A DNA stretch of 64,000 bases from Paraburkholderia susongensis (lineage in GTDB: Bacteria > Pseudomonadota > Gammaproteobacteria > Burkholderiales > Burkholderiaceae): NCBI RefSeq assembly GCF_900177725.1, contig NZ_FXAT01000004.1, forward strand, positions 1 to 64,000, read 5' to 3'. Both the position numbers and the translations under genes were made by a program. Below are positions 18,853 through 26,586 of this stretch, piece by piece (positions within the stretch are counted from its first letter, which is position 1; each line of letters starts with the position of its first letter). A model generated the notes under the pieces. The model saw nothing but the letters and a program-made list of their open reading frames with translations, ran no database searches and was not told the origin of the DNA.

Positions 18853-21288
18853 GTGAGCAATCTGATCATTCGCAAGGTCGCCGTGCTCGGCGCCGGCGTG
18901 ATGGGCGCGCAGATCGCCGCGCACCTGATCAACGCCAAGGTGCCGGTGCTGCTGTTCGACCTGCCCGCAAAGGAAGGCCCGAAAAACGGGATCGCGCTGA
19001 AGGCGATCGACAATCTGAAGAAGCTGTCGCCGGCGCCGTTCGGCGTGAAGGACGACGCGCAATACATCCAGCCCGCGAACTACGACGACGACATCGAGAA
19101 GCTTGCCGAGTGCGACGTCGTGATCGAGGCGATCGCCGAGCGCATGGACTGGAAGCACGACCTCTACAAAAAGGTCGCGCCGCACATCGGCCCGAACGCG
19201 ATCTTCGCGACCAACACCTCGGGTCTGTCGATCACCGCGCTCTCCGAAGGTTTCGCGGACGACCTGAAAGCGCGCTTCTGCGGCGTGCACTTTTTCAATC
19301 CGCCGCGCTACATGCATCTGGTCGAGCTGATCCCGACCGCGACGACGCGCCCGGAAATTCTCGATCAGCTCGAAACGTTCCTGACGAGCGTGGTCGGCAA
19401 GGGCGTCGTGCGCGCGAAAGACACGCCGAACTTCATCGCGAACCGCGTCGGCATTTTCTCGATCCTCGCGGTGATTGCCGAAGCCGGGAAGTTCGGCCTG
19501 CGTTTCGATGAAGTGGATGACCTGACCGGCGCGCGCCTCGGCCGCGCGAAGTCGGCGACGTTCCGTACCGCCGACGTGGTCGGTCTCGACACGATGGCGC
19601 ACGTCATCAAGACGATGCAGGACACGTTGCCCGATGATGCGTTCTTCCCGGTCTACGAAACGCCCGCCGTGCTCGCCGAACTCGTGAAGAAGGGCGCGCT
19701 CGGTCAGAAGACGGGCGGCGGCTTTTACCGGAAGGAAGGCAAGGCGATCAAGGTGCTCGATCCGAAGACGGGCGAGTACGTCGATGGCGGCGGGAAGGCG
19801 GATGAAATCGTCGGCCGCATTCTCAAGCGTCCGCCCGCCGAGCGTCTGAAGCTGCTGCGCGAAACGCAGCACCCGCAGGCGCAGTTCCTGTGGGCGATCT
19901 TCCGCGACGTGTATCACTACATCGCCGTGCATCTGGAGTCGATCGCCGACAACGCGCGCGACGTCGACCTCGCGATCCGCTGGGGCTTCGGCTGGAACGA
20001 AGGCCCGTTCGAAGGCTGGCAGACGGCCGGCTGGCAGCAGGTCGCCGGGTGGGTGCAGGAAGACATCGCGGCGGGCAAGGCGCTCGCGAACGTGCCGCTG
20101 CCGTCGTGGGTGCTCGAAGGCCCGGTTGCCGGGAAGGGCGGTGTGCATACCGGCGAGGGCTCATGGTCGCCGGCCACGAAGACGTTCGTGCCGCGTTCGT
20201 CGCTCGACGTGTATCGCAAGCAGGTGTTCCGCGCGCCGCTCGTCGGCGAAACCGGCGCCGATCCGAAGACCTACGGCAAGACGCTGTTCGAGACCGACGC
20301 GGTGCGCGCATGGGTCGACGATCGCGCGGGCGAGGACGACGTGCTGATCGTGTCGTTCAAGAGCAAGATGAACACGATCGGACCGGCGGTGATCGACGGT
20401 CTGACACAAGCAATCGAGCTGGCGGAAAAAGACTACAAGGGGCTGGTGGTGTGGCAGCCGACCTCGCTGAAGCTCGGCACACCGGGCGGTCCGTTCTCCG
20501 CGGGCGCGAATCTCGAAGAAGCGTTGCCCGCGTTCATGATGGGCGGCGCGAAGGGTATCGAGCCGTTCGTGAAGAACTTCCAGCAGGGCATGCTGCGCGT
20601 GAAGTACGCGAACGTGCCGGTGATCGCGGCGATCTCGGGCATCGCGCTCGGCGGCGGCTGCGAGCTTGCGCTGCATAGCGCGAAGCGTGTCGCGCACATC
20701 GAGAGCTATATGGGTCTCGTCGAGGTCGGCGTGGGTCTCGTGCCCGCGGGCGGCGGCTTGAAGGAAGCGGCGCTGCGCGCGGCCGAAGCGGCAAGCCAGG
20801 TCGGCGCGACGAACGATCTGCTGAAGTTCCTGCAGAAGTCGTTCGAGAACGCGGCGATGGCGAAGGTCTCGGCCTCGGCGCTCGACGCCCGCGCGATGGG
20901 TTATCTGAAGCCGTCCGACACGATCGTCTTCAACGTGTTCGAACTGCTCGACGTCGCGAAGAAGGAAGCGCGCGCGCTCGCCGCAGCGGGCTACCGTGCG
21001 CCGTTGCGCGCGGCGCAGGTGCCGGTGGCGGGCCGCTCGGCGATCTCGACGATCAAGGCCTCGCTCGTCAACATGCGCGACGGCCGCTTCATCAGCGAGC
21101 ACGATTTCCTGATCGCGAGCCGCATCGCGGAAGCGGTGTGCGGCGGCGACGTGGAAGCGGGCAGCCTCGTCGACGAAGAATGGCTGCTGCAACTCGAGCG
21201 TCGTGCGTTCGTCGATCTGCTCGGCACGCAAAAGACGCAGGAACGGATCATGGGCATGCTGCAGACCGGCAAGCCGGTGCGTAACTAA
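18853..21288 (+). CDS. 3-hydroxyacyl-CoA dehydrogenase / enoyl-CoA hydratase fusion
   Basis: Bifunctional beta-oxidation enzyme, 811 residues. The order is dehydrogenase first, hydratase last, the reverse of E. coli FadB. The NAD-binding Rossmann motif VLGAGVMGAQIAAHL is at about 11-25 and the HAD signature HFFNPPRYMHLVE at about 153. The C-terminal crotonase domain (about 495-720) keeps both catalytic glutamates: GGGCELALH and YMGLVEVGVG. The start is GTG 18853 with a strong GGAGG seven bases upstream. A 181-bp leader separates it from acyl-CoA dehydrogenase and contains a 9-bp direct repeat GATAGACCC (twice). Substrates are probably long acyl chains. Confidence 0.93.
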   Translation: MSNLIIRKVAVLGAGVMGAQIAAHLINAKVPVLLFDLPAKEGPKNGIALKAIDNLKKLSPAPFGVKDDAQYIQPANYDDDIEKLAECDVVIEAIAERMDWKHDLYKKVAPHIGPNAIFATNTSGLSITALSEGFADDLKARFCGVHFFNPPRYMHLVELIPTATTRPEILDQLETFLTSVVGKGVVRAKDTPNFIANRVGIFSILAVIAEAGKFGLRFDEVDDLTGARLGRAKSATFRTADVVGLDTMAHVIKTMQDTLPDDAFFPVYETPAVLAELVKKGALGQKTGGGFYRKEGKAIKVLDPKTGEYVDGGGKADEIVGRILKRPPAERLKLLRETQHPQAQFLWAIFRDVYHYIAVHLESIADNARDVDLAIRWGFGWNEGPFEGWQTAGWQQVAGWVQEDIAAGKALANVPLPSWVLEGPVAGKGGVHTGEGSWSPATKTFVPRSSLDVYRKQVFRAPLVGETGADPKTYGKTLFETDAVRAWVDDRAGEDDVLIVSFKSKMNTIGPAVIDGLTQAIELAEKDYKGLVVWQPTSLKLGTPGGPFSAGANLEEALPAFMMGGAKGIEPFVKNFQQGMLRVKYANVPVIAAISGIALGGGCELALHSAKRVAHIESYMGLVEVGVGLVPAGGGLKEAALRAAEAASQVGATNDLLKFLQKSFENAAMAKVSASALDARAMGYLKPSDTIVFNVFELLDVAKKEARALAAAGYRAPLRAAQVPVAGRSAISTIKASLVNMRDGRFISEHDFLIASRIAEAVCGGDVEAGSLVDEEWLLQLERRAFVDLLGTQKTQERIMGMLQTGKPVRN

Positions 21289-21306
21289 GCGGCGATTCGC
21301 ACAATG

Positions 21307-21404
21307 TGCATGGGACCAGAGTAAGCGTTAAAGCGCTAACTCTGGTCGACCGCAACAAGTTGCATGGGACCAGAGTAAGCGCTAAAGCGCTAACTCTGGT
21401 CGAC
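21307..21404. repeat. two direct copies of a 44-bp hairpin-forming repeat
   Basis: Copies at 21307-21350 and 21361-21404 differ at one base (T/C at 21328 against 21382) and repeat with a 54-bp period. Each contains inverted arms GACCAGAGTAAGCG and CGCTAACTCTGGTC around a TAAA-type loop, giving a long stem with one mismatch. They fill the gap between the fused dehydrogenase and the thiolase gene. An artificial frame through them adds 38 residues to the thiolase. Confidence 0.85.
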
Positions 21405-21419
21405 AGAGAGGAACTCGAA

Positions 21420-22619
21420 ATGGCAAAGCAATTGCAAGACGCATACATCGTCGCCGCGAGCCGCACGCCGATCGGCAAGGCGCCGCGTGGTGTGTTCCGC
21501 AACACGCGCCCGGACGAACTGCTCGTCCACGCGATCAAATCGGCTGTGGCGCAGGTGCCCGGCCTCGACACCAGCGTGATCGAAGACGCGATCGTCGGCT
21601 GCGCGATTCCTGAAGCGGAGCAGGGCCTCAACGTCGCGCGTATCGGCGCGCTGCTCGCGGGCCTGCCGAACACGGTCGGCGGCGTTACGGTGAACCGCTT
21701 CTGCGCGTCGGGTCTGACCGCGCTCGCGATGGCCGCCGACCGCATCCGCGTCGGCGAATCGGACGCGATGATCGCGGGCGGCTGCGAATCGATGAGCATG
21801 GTGCCGATGATGGGCAACAAGCCGTCGCTGTCGCCGCATATCTTCGATCGCAACGAAGACGTCGGCATCGCGTACGGCATGGGCCTGACCGCGGAGAAGG
21901 TCGCCGAGCGCTGGAAGATCAGCCGCGAAGCGCAGGACGCGTTCTCAGTCGAATCGCATCGCCGCGCGATCGCCGCGCAACAGGCCGGCGAATTCAACGA
22001 CGAAATCGCCGCGTACATGGTCGCCGAGCGCGTGCCCGATCTCGCGACCGGCGAGATCAGCGTGAAGACGCGCGAGGTCTCGCTCGACGAAGGTCCGCGC
22101 GCCGACACGTCGATGGAAGGCCTTGCGAAACTGCGCGCCGTGTTCGCGAACAAGGGCTCGGTGACGGCCGGCAACAGCTCGCAGACCTCGGACGGCGCGG
22201 GCGCGTTGATCGTCGTGTCGGAGAAAATCCTCAAGCAGTTCAACCTGACGCCGCTCGCGCGCTTCGTGAGCTTCGCGGTGCGCGGCGTGCCGCCGGAAAT
22301 CATGGGCATTGGTCCGAAGGAAGCGATTCCGGCCGCGCTGAAGGCCGCGGGCCTGAAGCAGGACGACCTCGACTGGATCGAGCTGAACGAAGCGTTCGCC
22401 GCGCAGTCGCTCGCGGTGATCCAGGATCTCGGTCTCGATACGGCGAAGATCAATCCGCTCGGCGGCGCGATCGCGCTCGGCCACCCGCTCGGCGCGACGG
22501 GCGCGATTCGGGCGTCGACCGTGGTGCACGGCCTGCGCCGCCGCAACTACAAGTACGGCATGGTGACGATGTGTGTCGGCACCGGCATGGGCGCGGCGGG
22601 CATCATCGAGCGCCTGTAA
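21420..22619 (+). CDS. acetyl-CoA C-acyltransferase (thiolase)
   Basis: A 399-residue thiolase that cleaves 3-ketoacyl-CoA with CoA, the last step of beta-oxidation. Catalytic residues are visible: nucleophilic Cys95 in NRFCASGLTA, His355 in GHPLGATGA, and Cys385 in MCVGTGMGAAG. ATG 21420 was chosen because GAGAGGAACTCGAA precedes it; the upstream in-frame ATG at 21306 would translate the repeat. It is the fourth gene of the TetR / dehydrogenase / fusion / thiolase series. A strong terminator lies downstream, before the isomerase-like crotonase. Confidence 0.93.
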   Translation: MAKQLQDAYIVAASRTPIGKAPRGVFRNTRPDELLVHAIKSAVAQVPGLDTSVIEDAIVGCAIPEAEQGLNVARIGALLAGLPNTVGGVTVNRFCASGLTALAMAADRIRVGESDAMIAGGCESMSMVPMMGNKPSLSPHIFDRNEDVGIAYGMGLTAEKVAERWKISREAQDAFSVESHRRAIAAQQAGEFNDEIAAYMVAERVPDLATGEISVKTREVSLDEGPRADTSMEGLAKLRAVFANKGSVTAGNSSQTSDGAGALIVVSEKILKQFNLTPLARFVSFAVRGVPPEIMGIGPKEAIPAALKAAGLKQDDLDWIELNEAFAAQSLAVIQDLGLDTAKINPLGGAIALGHPLGATGAIRASTVVHGLRRRNYKYGMVTMCVGTGMGAAGIIERL

Positions 22620-22692
22620 GCAGGTTCGCCATGATCCTCGCGGTGGTTTTCGGGTGAGCGAGCTGACCCGTGGCATTCGCGAGGGACCATGC

Positions 22693-22729
22693 AACGGTTC
22701 GCAGGCCGCTCGGCTTGCGAGCCGTTTTT
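22693..22729 (+). terminator. intrinsic terminator between thiolase and crotonase genes
   Basis: A 15-bp stem with two G-U pairs, arms 22693-22707 (AACGGTTCGCAGGCC) and 22712-22726 (GGCTTGCGAGCCGTT), loop GCTC, then TTTTT (22725-22729). It ends 32 bp before the next start codon. Confidence 0.75.
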
Positions 22730-22761
22730 ACATTCAGCAGGAGCGAAAGGAGATGAATGGG

Positions 22762-23532
22762 ATGACGACGGATATTCTGGTCGAGCGCGCCGACGCGGTG
22801 CTGACGATTGCACTGAACCGGCCCGGCAGAAAAAACGCGATCACGGCCGCGATGTATCAGGCGATGGCCGACGCGCTTGCCGAAGCACAGCGTGACGCGT
22901 CGGTGCGCGCGATCCTGATTCGCGGCAGCGCGGGCATTTTCAGCGCCGGCAACGATCTCGAAGATTTCATGAAGACGCCGCCAGTCGGCGAGAACGCGCC
23001 GGTGTTCCAGTTCCTGCGCGCGATCAGCTCGGCGGAAAAGCCGCTGGTGGCTTCGGTCGCGGGGCCGGCGGTGGGCGTCGGCACGACGATGCTGCTGCAT
23101 TGCGATCTCGTCTACGCGGCCGACACCGCGAGCTTCTCGCTGCCGTTCACGCAGCTCGGGCTGTGTCCGGAGGCGGCGTCGAGCCTGCTGTTGCAGCGCG
23201 TGAGCGGCTATCAGGCTGCGGCGGAAAAACTGCTGCTCGGCGAAGCGTTCGACGCAGCGGAAGCGCAGCGCATGGGCTTCGTGAATCGCGTGCTGCCTGC
23301 GGCCGAGGTCGACGCGTTCGCGGCATCGCAGGCGGCGAAGCTGGCGGCGCTGCCCGCGTCGTCGTTGCGCGTGACGAAGAGTCTGATGAAGCGCGCAAGC
23401 CACCAGGAACTGCAAACGCAGATAAGCGAGGAAGCCGTGCATTTCGGCAAGATGCTGCTCGCACCCGAAGCGCGCGAGGCGTTCAAGGCGTTCTTCGAGA
23501 AGCGCAAGCCGGATTTCCGGCAGTTCGATTGA
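22762..23532 (+). CDS. crotonase-family protein, probable delta3-delta2-enoyl-CoA isomerase
   Basis: A 256-residue crotonase-fold protein. At the positions of the two hydratase glutamates it has threonine (GVGTTMLLHCD) and phenylalanine (SLPFTQLGL), so ordinary hydration is unlikely. Instead it has LGLCPEAASS, where a single glutamate serves as the base in enoyl-CoA isomerases. It therefore probably shifts double bonds during oxidation of unsaturated fatty acids, which fits the neighbouring oxidation genes. ATG 22762 is preferred over ATG 22753 because GGAG ends nine bases upstream of it. A terminator precedes it, so it may be less expressed than the thiolase. Confidence 0.82.
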   Translation: MTTDILVERADAVLTIALNRPGRKNAITAAMYQAMADALAEAQRDASVRAILIRGSAGIFSAGNDLEDFMKTPPVGENAPVFQFLRAISSAEKPLVASVAGPAVGVGTTMLLHCDLVYAADTASFSLPFTQLGLCPEAASSLLLQRVSGYQAAAEKLLLGEAFDAAEAQRMGFVNRVLPAAEVDAFAASQAAKLAALPASSLRVTKSLMKRASHQELQTQISEEAVHFGKMLLAPEAREAFKAFFEKRKPDFRQFD

Positions 23533-23544
23533 GCGGGAATGACT

Positions 23545-23678
23545 TGAGTGACCGCCTACCGGGTCAAGCGCAATGAAGCGGGTTATCCCCAGGGCGTGTT
23601 GGTTCTGACCACGGCGTTGAGCGTGGGGAGCAGCTTGCGTATGCAAGCGACCAGCGCGACCTTGGGAGGCTTTCCGGG
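23545..23678 (-). mobile_element. remnant of an IS110/IS1111-type insertion sequence (transposase C-terminus)
   Basis: The minus strand encodes 31 codons (23678 to stop TAA at 23583-23585): the segment PGKPPKVALVACIRKLLPTL followed by NAVVR and TNTPW. This matches the conserved tail of IS110-family transposases (G-K-P-x-K-V-A-L-x-A-x-x-R-K-L-L-x-x-L-N-A). The following bases to about 23545 (GCTTGACCCGG and on) resemble the usual right end of such elements. The rest of the transposase is absent. It abuts the stop codon of the IclR fragment exactly. Confidence 0.7.
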
Positions 23679-24074
23679 TCAGCTTCCCAAGCGAACGAAG
23701 TGCCCCAATTCGGCTGAAATGGCCTTCGCGGTCAGCACCAGTTTCGGTGCGATTTCCTTGATGCGGCTTTCGGTCATCAGCGTAGCCGGCGCCCACATGC
23801 CGATGCCGAACGTCGCCACGCCCGAACGATCGTAGACAGGCGACGCAATGCCCACCATATCGTTCGAGAATTCGCCGATGCTGAGCGAGTAGCCGCGCTC
23901 GCGCGTGCGCGCGAAGTCATCGCGCAGCGCTTCCGGATCGACGATCGTATCGGCGGTGCTCCGCTTGAGCGGTGAACCGAGCACGGCGCGTTCGAACTCG
24001 GGGTTGTACGCGACGATCGCCTTGCCCATCGCGGAGCAGTGTGACGGCGCGTGACTGCCGACCGTCGTGACGAT
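23679..24074 (-). pseudogene. IclR-family regulator, 3' fragment (effector-binding part only)
   Basis: About 132 codons of the IclR ligand-binding domain, from VGSHAPSHCSAMGKAIVAY through DDFARTRERGYSLSIGEF and GIASPVYDRSG to FVRLGS and stop. The helix-turn-helix domain and the first half of the effector domain are missing, so it cannot act as a DNA-binding regulator. The frame stays open upstream to 24125, but that part overlaps the transporter remnant in antisense and shows no IclR similarity. It is flanked by the IS110 tail on one side and the broken ABC ATPase on the other. Confidence 0.8.
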
Positions 24075-24124
24075 GCAAGCGCATGCGCCGATATCGGCTC
24101 GCCGGCCACACAGGAGAAGGTGCA

Positions 24125-24505
24125 ATGAGTGCGTCAGGGTGTCCCGCTCCGCTCGTGGAGATCGATCATCTGCAATGTTTCTCCGGCGGGCAACGGCAGC
24201 GCATTGCGATCGCGCGTGCGCTGGCGAGCGAGCCCGAGTTCCTGATCTGCGACGAACCGACTTCCGCTCTGGACGTATCGGTGCAGGCGCGTGTGCTCAA
24301 TCTTCTGAGTGATCTGCAGGATCAACTCGGCCTCACGTACATGCTGATCTCGCACAACCTCGCTACGGTCTATCAGATGGCCGACCGCGTGGCGGTGATG
24401 CAGGGCGGACGGCTATGCGAGATCAACGATACCGAATCGTTATTCAAGGCGCCCCAGCAGCCATACACGCGGATGCTGATAGACAGCGTGCCTGTTTTGA
24501 ACTGA
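24125..24505 (+). pseudogene. dipeptide/oligopeptide ABC transporter ATPase (DppF-like) with large in-frame internal deletion
   Basis: 126 codons. The first 17 (MSASGCPAPLVEIDHLQ) look like a normal DppF/OppF N-terminus. They run straight into CFSGGQRQRIAIARAL, the ABC signature motif, so the intervening 130-150 codons including Walker A and the Q-loop are missing. Walker B (EFLICDEPTSALD), the H-loop (LISHNL) and the C-terminal PYTRMLIDSVP are intact. AGGAGAAGG precedes the ATG, which overlaps an upstream stop as ATGA, the usual dppD-dppF coupling. The upstream frame ending ADIGSPATQEKVQ may be the end of dppD. Without Walker A it cannot hydrolyse ATP. Confidence 0.82.
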
Positions 24506-24615
24506 CTGCCAAAGCGTGATTCACCGCAGACGTCGCGATCCCTTGCGATCCTTTGACGCATGCCGTGCGTCGGAGGATTGGCTCAGTGTGACGAAAAGCC
24601 CGCCAACGTTTCGTT

Positions 24616-25611
24616 CTAGTTCACGTCAACGAGCACCCGGCCGCGTAGTTGCCCGGTGAGCAGCGCGTTTGCGGCCGCCACGACTTCTGGAAGCCTGACC
24701 GTACGTGTGTTGATCTGCTCGAGCATGGGCATCGGAAGATCCGTGGCGATCCTGCGCCATGCGCGCACGCGTTGCTCGTACGGCAGCATGACCGAATCCA
24801 CGCCCAGAAGCTTGACGCCGCGCAGGATGAACGGCATGACGGTGGTTGGCAGATCCGCTCCGCCGGCCAGCCCGCAAGCAGCAACCACACCGTTGTAGTT
24901 CATTTCCGCAAGCACGCGCGCCAGCACCCTGGAGCCGACCGTGTCGATTGCGGCCGCCCACTTCTGGCCTTCGAGTGCACGCGGCGCTTCGGCCCACGAT
25001 GGATCGTCCGCGAACGCGCGGGCTCCAAGCCCCTTCACAAAGTCGTGCTTTGCGGCGCTGCGGGTCAGCGCGGTCACGTCATAGCCGAGATGCGCAAGGA
25101 TCGCCACCGCGGTACTGCCGACGCCGCCAGAGGCGCCTGTCACGAGGACAGGTCCGCTTCCCGGATTGATGCCGGCGGCCTCGAGTGCGTCCACGCACAG
25201 CATCGCGGTGATGCCGGCAGTGCCGATCATCATTGCCTGACGCGTCGTGAGCGAGTCAGGTAACGGGACCAGCCAGGCGCCACGGACGCGCTGAAACTGG
25301 CTGTAGCCTCCCCAGTATTTTTCGCCGACGCCCCAGCCCGTCAACACCACTTTCTGGCCCGGCTTCAGGCTCGCGTTCGTTGTCTCGACGATTTCGCCGG
25401 AAAAGTCGATGCCCGGCACCAGCGGCCACGATCTGACGATTTTGCCTTTGCCGGTGATCGCGAGCGCATCCTTGTAGTTGAGCGTGGAGTAGTCGATTTT
25501 GACCAGAGTGTCCTCGGCCGGTAACGCGTCGAGCTTCAGCGTCTCGACGGCGGCGAGCGTTTTCCGGTCTTCCTCGCGAAGCAGCAGGGCTTTAAAGGTC
25601 GTTTCGGACAT
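24616..25611 (-). CDS. acuI: acrylyl-CoA reductase (NADPH), AcuI/YhdH family
   Basis: A 331-residue zinc-independent medium-chain reductase. AcuI reduces toxic acrylyl-CoA to propionyl-CoA with NADPH. Seen are the N-terminal KALLLREEDRKTLAAVE and the family core IDYSTLNYKDALAITGKGKI, VPGIDFSGEIV, the nucleotide loop VTGASGGVGSTAVAIL (about 152-167), and the C-terminal MLPYEQRVRAWRR. It lies 36 bp downstream of an enoyl-CoA hydratase gene on the same strand, and both diverge from an AcuR-like repressor. That acuR-acuI pairing matches acrylate and DMSP loci of Rhodobacter. No DMSP lyase or acrylate-CoA ligase is adjacent. Confidence 0.85.
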   Translation of the reverse strand: MSETTFKALLLREEDRKTLAAVETLKLDALPAEDTLVKIDYSTLNYKDALAITGKGKIVRSWPLVPGIDFSGEIVETTNASLKPGQKVVLTGWGVGEKYWGGYSQFQRVRGAWLVPLPDSLTTRQAMMIGTAGITAMLCVDALEAAGINPGSGPVLVTGASGGVGSTAVAILAHLGYDVTALTRSAAKHDFVKGLGARAFADDPSWAEAPRALEGQKWAAAIDTVGSRVLARVLAEMNYNGVVAACGLAGGADLPTTVMPFILRGVKLLGVDSVMLPYEQRVRAWRRIATDLPMPMLEQINTRTVRLPEVVAAANALLTGQLRGRVLVDVN

Positions 25612-25647
25612 CGAAAAGTTCTCCGTAAGTCGAATGCGGATGTGCGA

Positions 25648-26463
25648 TCAGTCGGCAAAGCGGCGATCGCGCCAGCGGATCGCTTCGCGCATGCCCTGCG
25701 CGCGCGCCACTTCCATGAACGCAGTCTTGTCGGGGCAGACCGCGGACTCGATCGCGTGATCGATGTCGAGGCTGTGTTGCAGCGATTCCTTCATTCCGCG
25801 CACTTCAAAGCTGTGATTGATCGCGCGTTTGGTCGACTGGACCAGCGATGGGTCGATCACGCTCAGCGTGTGGGCGATTCGTAGCGCCTCGTTCAGATGT
25901 TCGCCTTCCGGGACCACGCGGTTGACGAAGCCGAATTCGTGCGCGCGCACGGCGGTGATCCGGTCGAGGCCGCTCAGGATGATCTCCTTCGCCTGCTTCG
26001 GATTGGCCATCCAGGGCAGCAGCATCGTCACGATGCCGGCGCCGAACTTGAGCTCGGGCTCGCCGAAGATTGCCGACTGCGCGGCAATGGTCATGTCACA
26101 GGCGAGTGCGATCTCGAACGCGCCAGCGAGGCACGCGCCGTGCACTGCCGCGATGGTTGGCTTCGGACAGTCCCAGAAACGCATCGTCGTCTTGAAGTCG
26201 CGATCGAGAATCTCACGCCAGATCGCCTCTCCCTCGGGGCGCGCGTCCATTTGCTCCTTCAGATCGAAGCCCGAGGAAAATGCTTTTCCCGCGCCGGTGA
26301 CGACGATCGCGCGCACCGTTTCATCAGCTTCCGCGCGATCGAGGGCGGCATTGATATCGAGCAGTGATTGCTTGCCTAATGCATTGAGTCGTTCGGGGCG
26401 GTTCAGCGTCACCACGGCAATCGGAGCGTTGACCTCGTAGCGCAACGTGTTGAAGTCGGTCAT
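25648..26463 (-). CDS. enoyl-CoA hydratase (possible acrylyl-CoA hydratase)
   Basis: A 271-residue crotonase with both catalytic glutamates in place: AGAFEIALACD and IFGEPELKFG. The oxyanion-hole segments AFSSGFDLKEQM and GACLAGAFE are present. Being first in the acuI transcript and next to an AcuR-like repressor, it may hydrate acrylyl-CoA to 3-hydroxypropionyl-CoA, like AcuH/AcuK of marine bacteria. The sequence alone does not separate this from a general short-chain hydratase. The start ATG is 26463; the intergenic operator lies just upstream. Confidence 0.85.
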   Translation of the reverse strand: MTDFNTLRYEVNAPIAVVTLNRPERLNALGKQSLLDINAALDRAEADETVRAIVVTGAGKAFSSGFDLKEQMDARPEGEAIWREILDRDFKTTMRFWDCPKPTIAAVHGACLAGAFEIALACDMTIAAQSAIFGEPELKFGAGIVTMLLPWMANPKQAKEIILSGLDRITAVRAHEFGFVNRVVPEGEHLNEALRIAHTLSVIDPSLVQSTKRAINHSFEVRGMKESLQHSLDIDHAIESAVCPDKTAFMEVARAQGMREAIRWRDRRFAD

Positions 26464-26501
26464 GAAAATCCTCGCGAACTAGACGATCGGCCAGGTTGAA
26501 A

Positions 26502-26530
26502 CTTATAAACGCTAGTTGACTGGTCGTCTA
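26502..26530 (-). promoter_or_regulatory. leftward promoter for enoyl-CoA hydratase - acuI
   Basis: Read on the minus strand: -35 TAGACG (26530-26525), 17-bp spacer, -10 TATAAG (26507-26502). The -35 lies within the operator palindrome. Confidence 0.45.
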
Positions 26531-26531
26531 G
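26512..26531. promoter_or_regulatory. 20-bp operator palindrome in the acuR-like / acuI intergenic region
   Basis: CTAGTTGACTGGTCGTCTAG, an interrupted palindrome of form CTAG-nn-GAC-nn-GTC-nn-CTAG. It overlaps the -35 elements of both divergent promoters, as expected for a TetR repressor that silences both directions. A degenerate relative, CTAGACGATCGGCCAGGTTG, lies at 26479-26498 nearer the hydratase start. Confidence 0.65.
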
Positions 26532-26544
26532 TAAAACTTAGAGT
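26516..26544 (+). promoter_or_regulatory. rightward promoter for the AcuR-like TetR gene
   Basis: -35 TTGACT (26516-26521), 17-bp spacer, -10 TAGAGT (26539-26544), predicted start near 26551, about 36 nt before the ATG. The -35 is embedded in the operator palindrome. Confidence 0.5.
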
Positions 26545-26586
26545 TGGTACGGGAAACTACCGAACCGCGGTCGGCACCGCACGAGG

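Noticed and set aside
21306..21419. 38-residue N-terminal extension of the thiolase
   Set aside because: It translates the tandem 44-bp repeat and lacks thiolase similarity. A ribosome-binding site sits right before ATG 21420.
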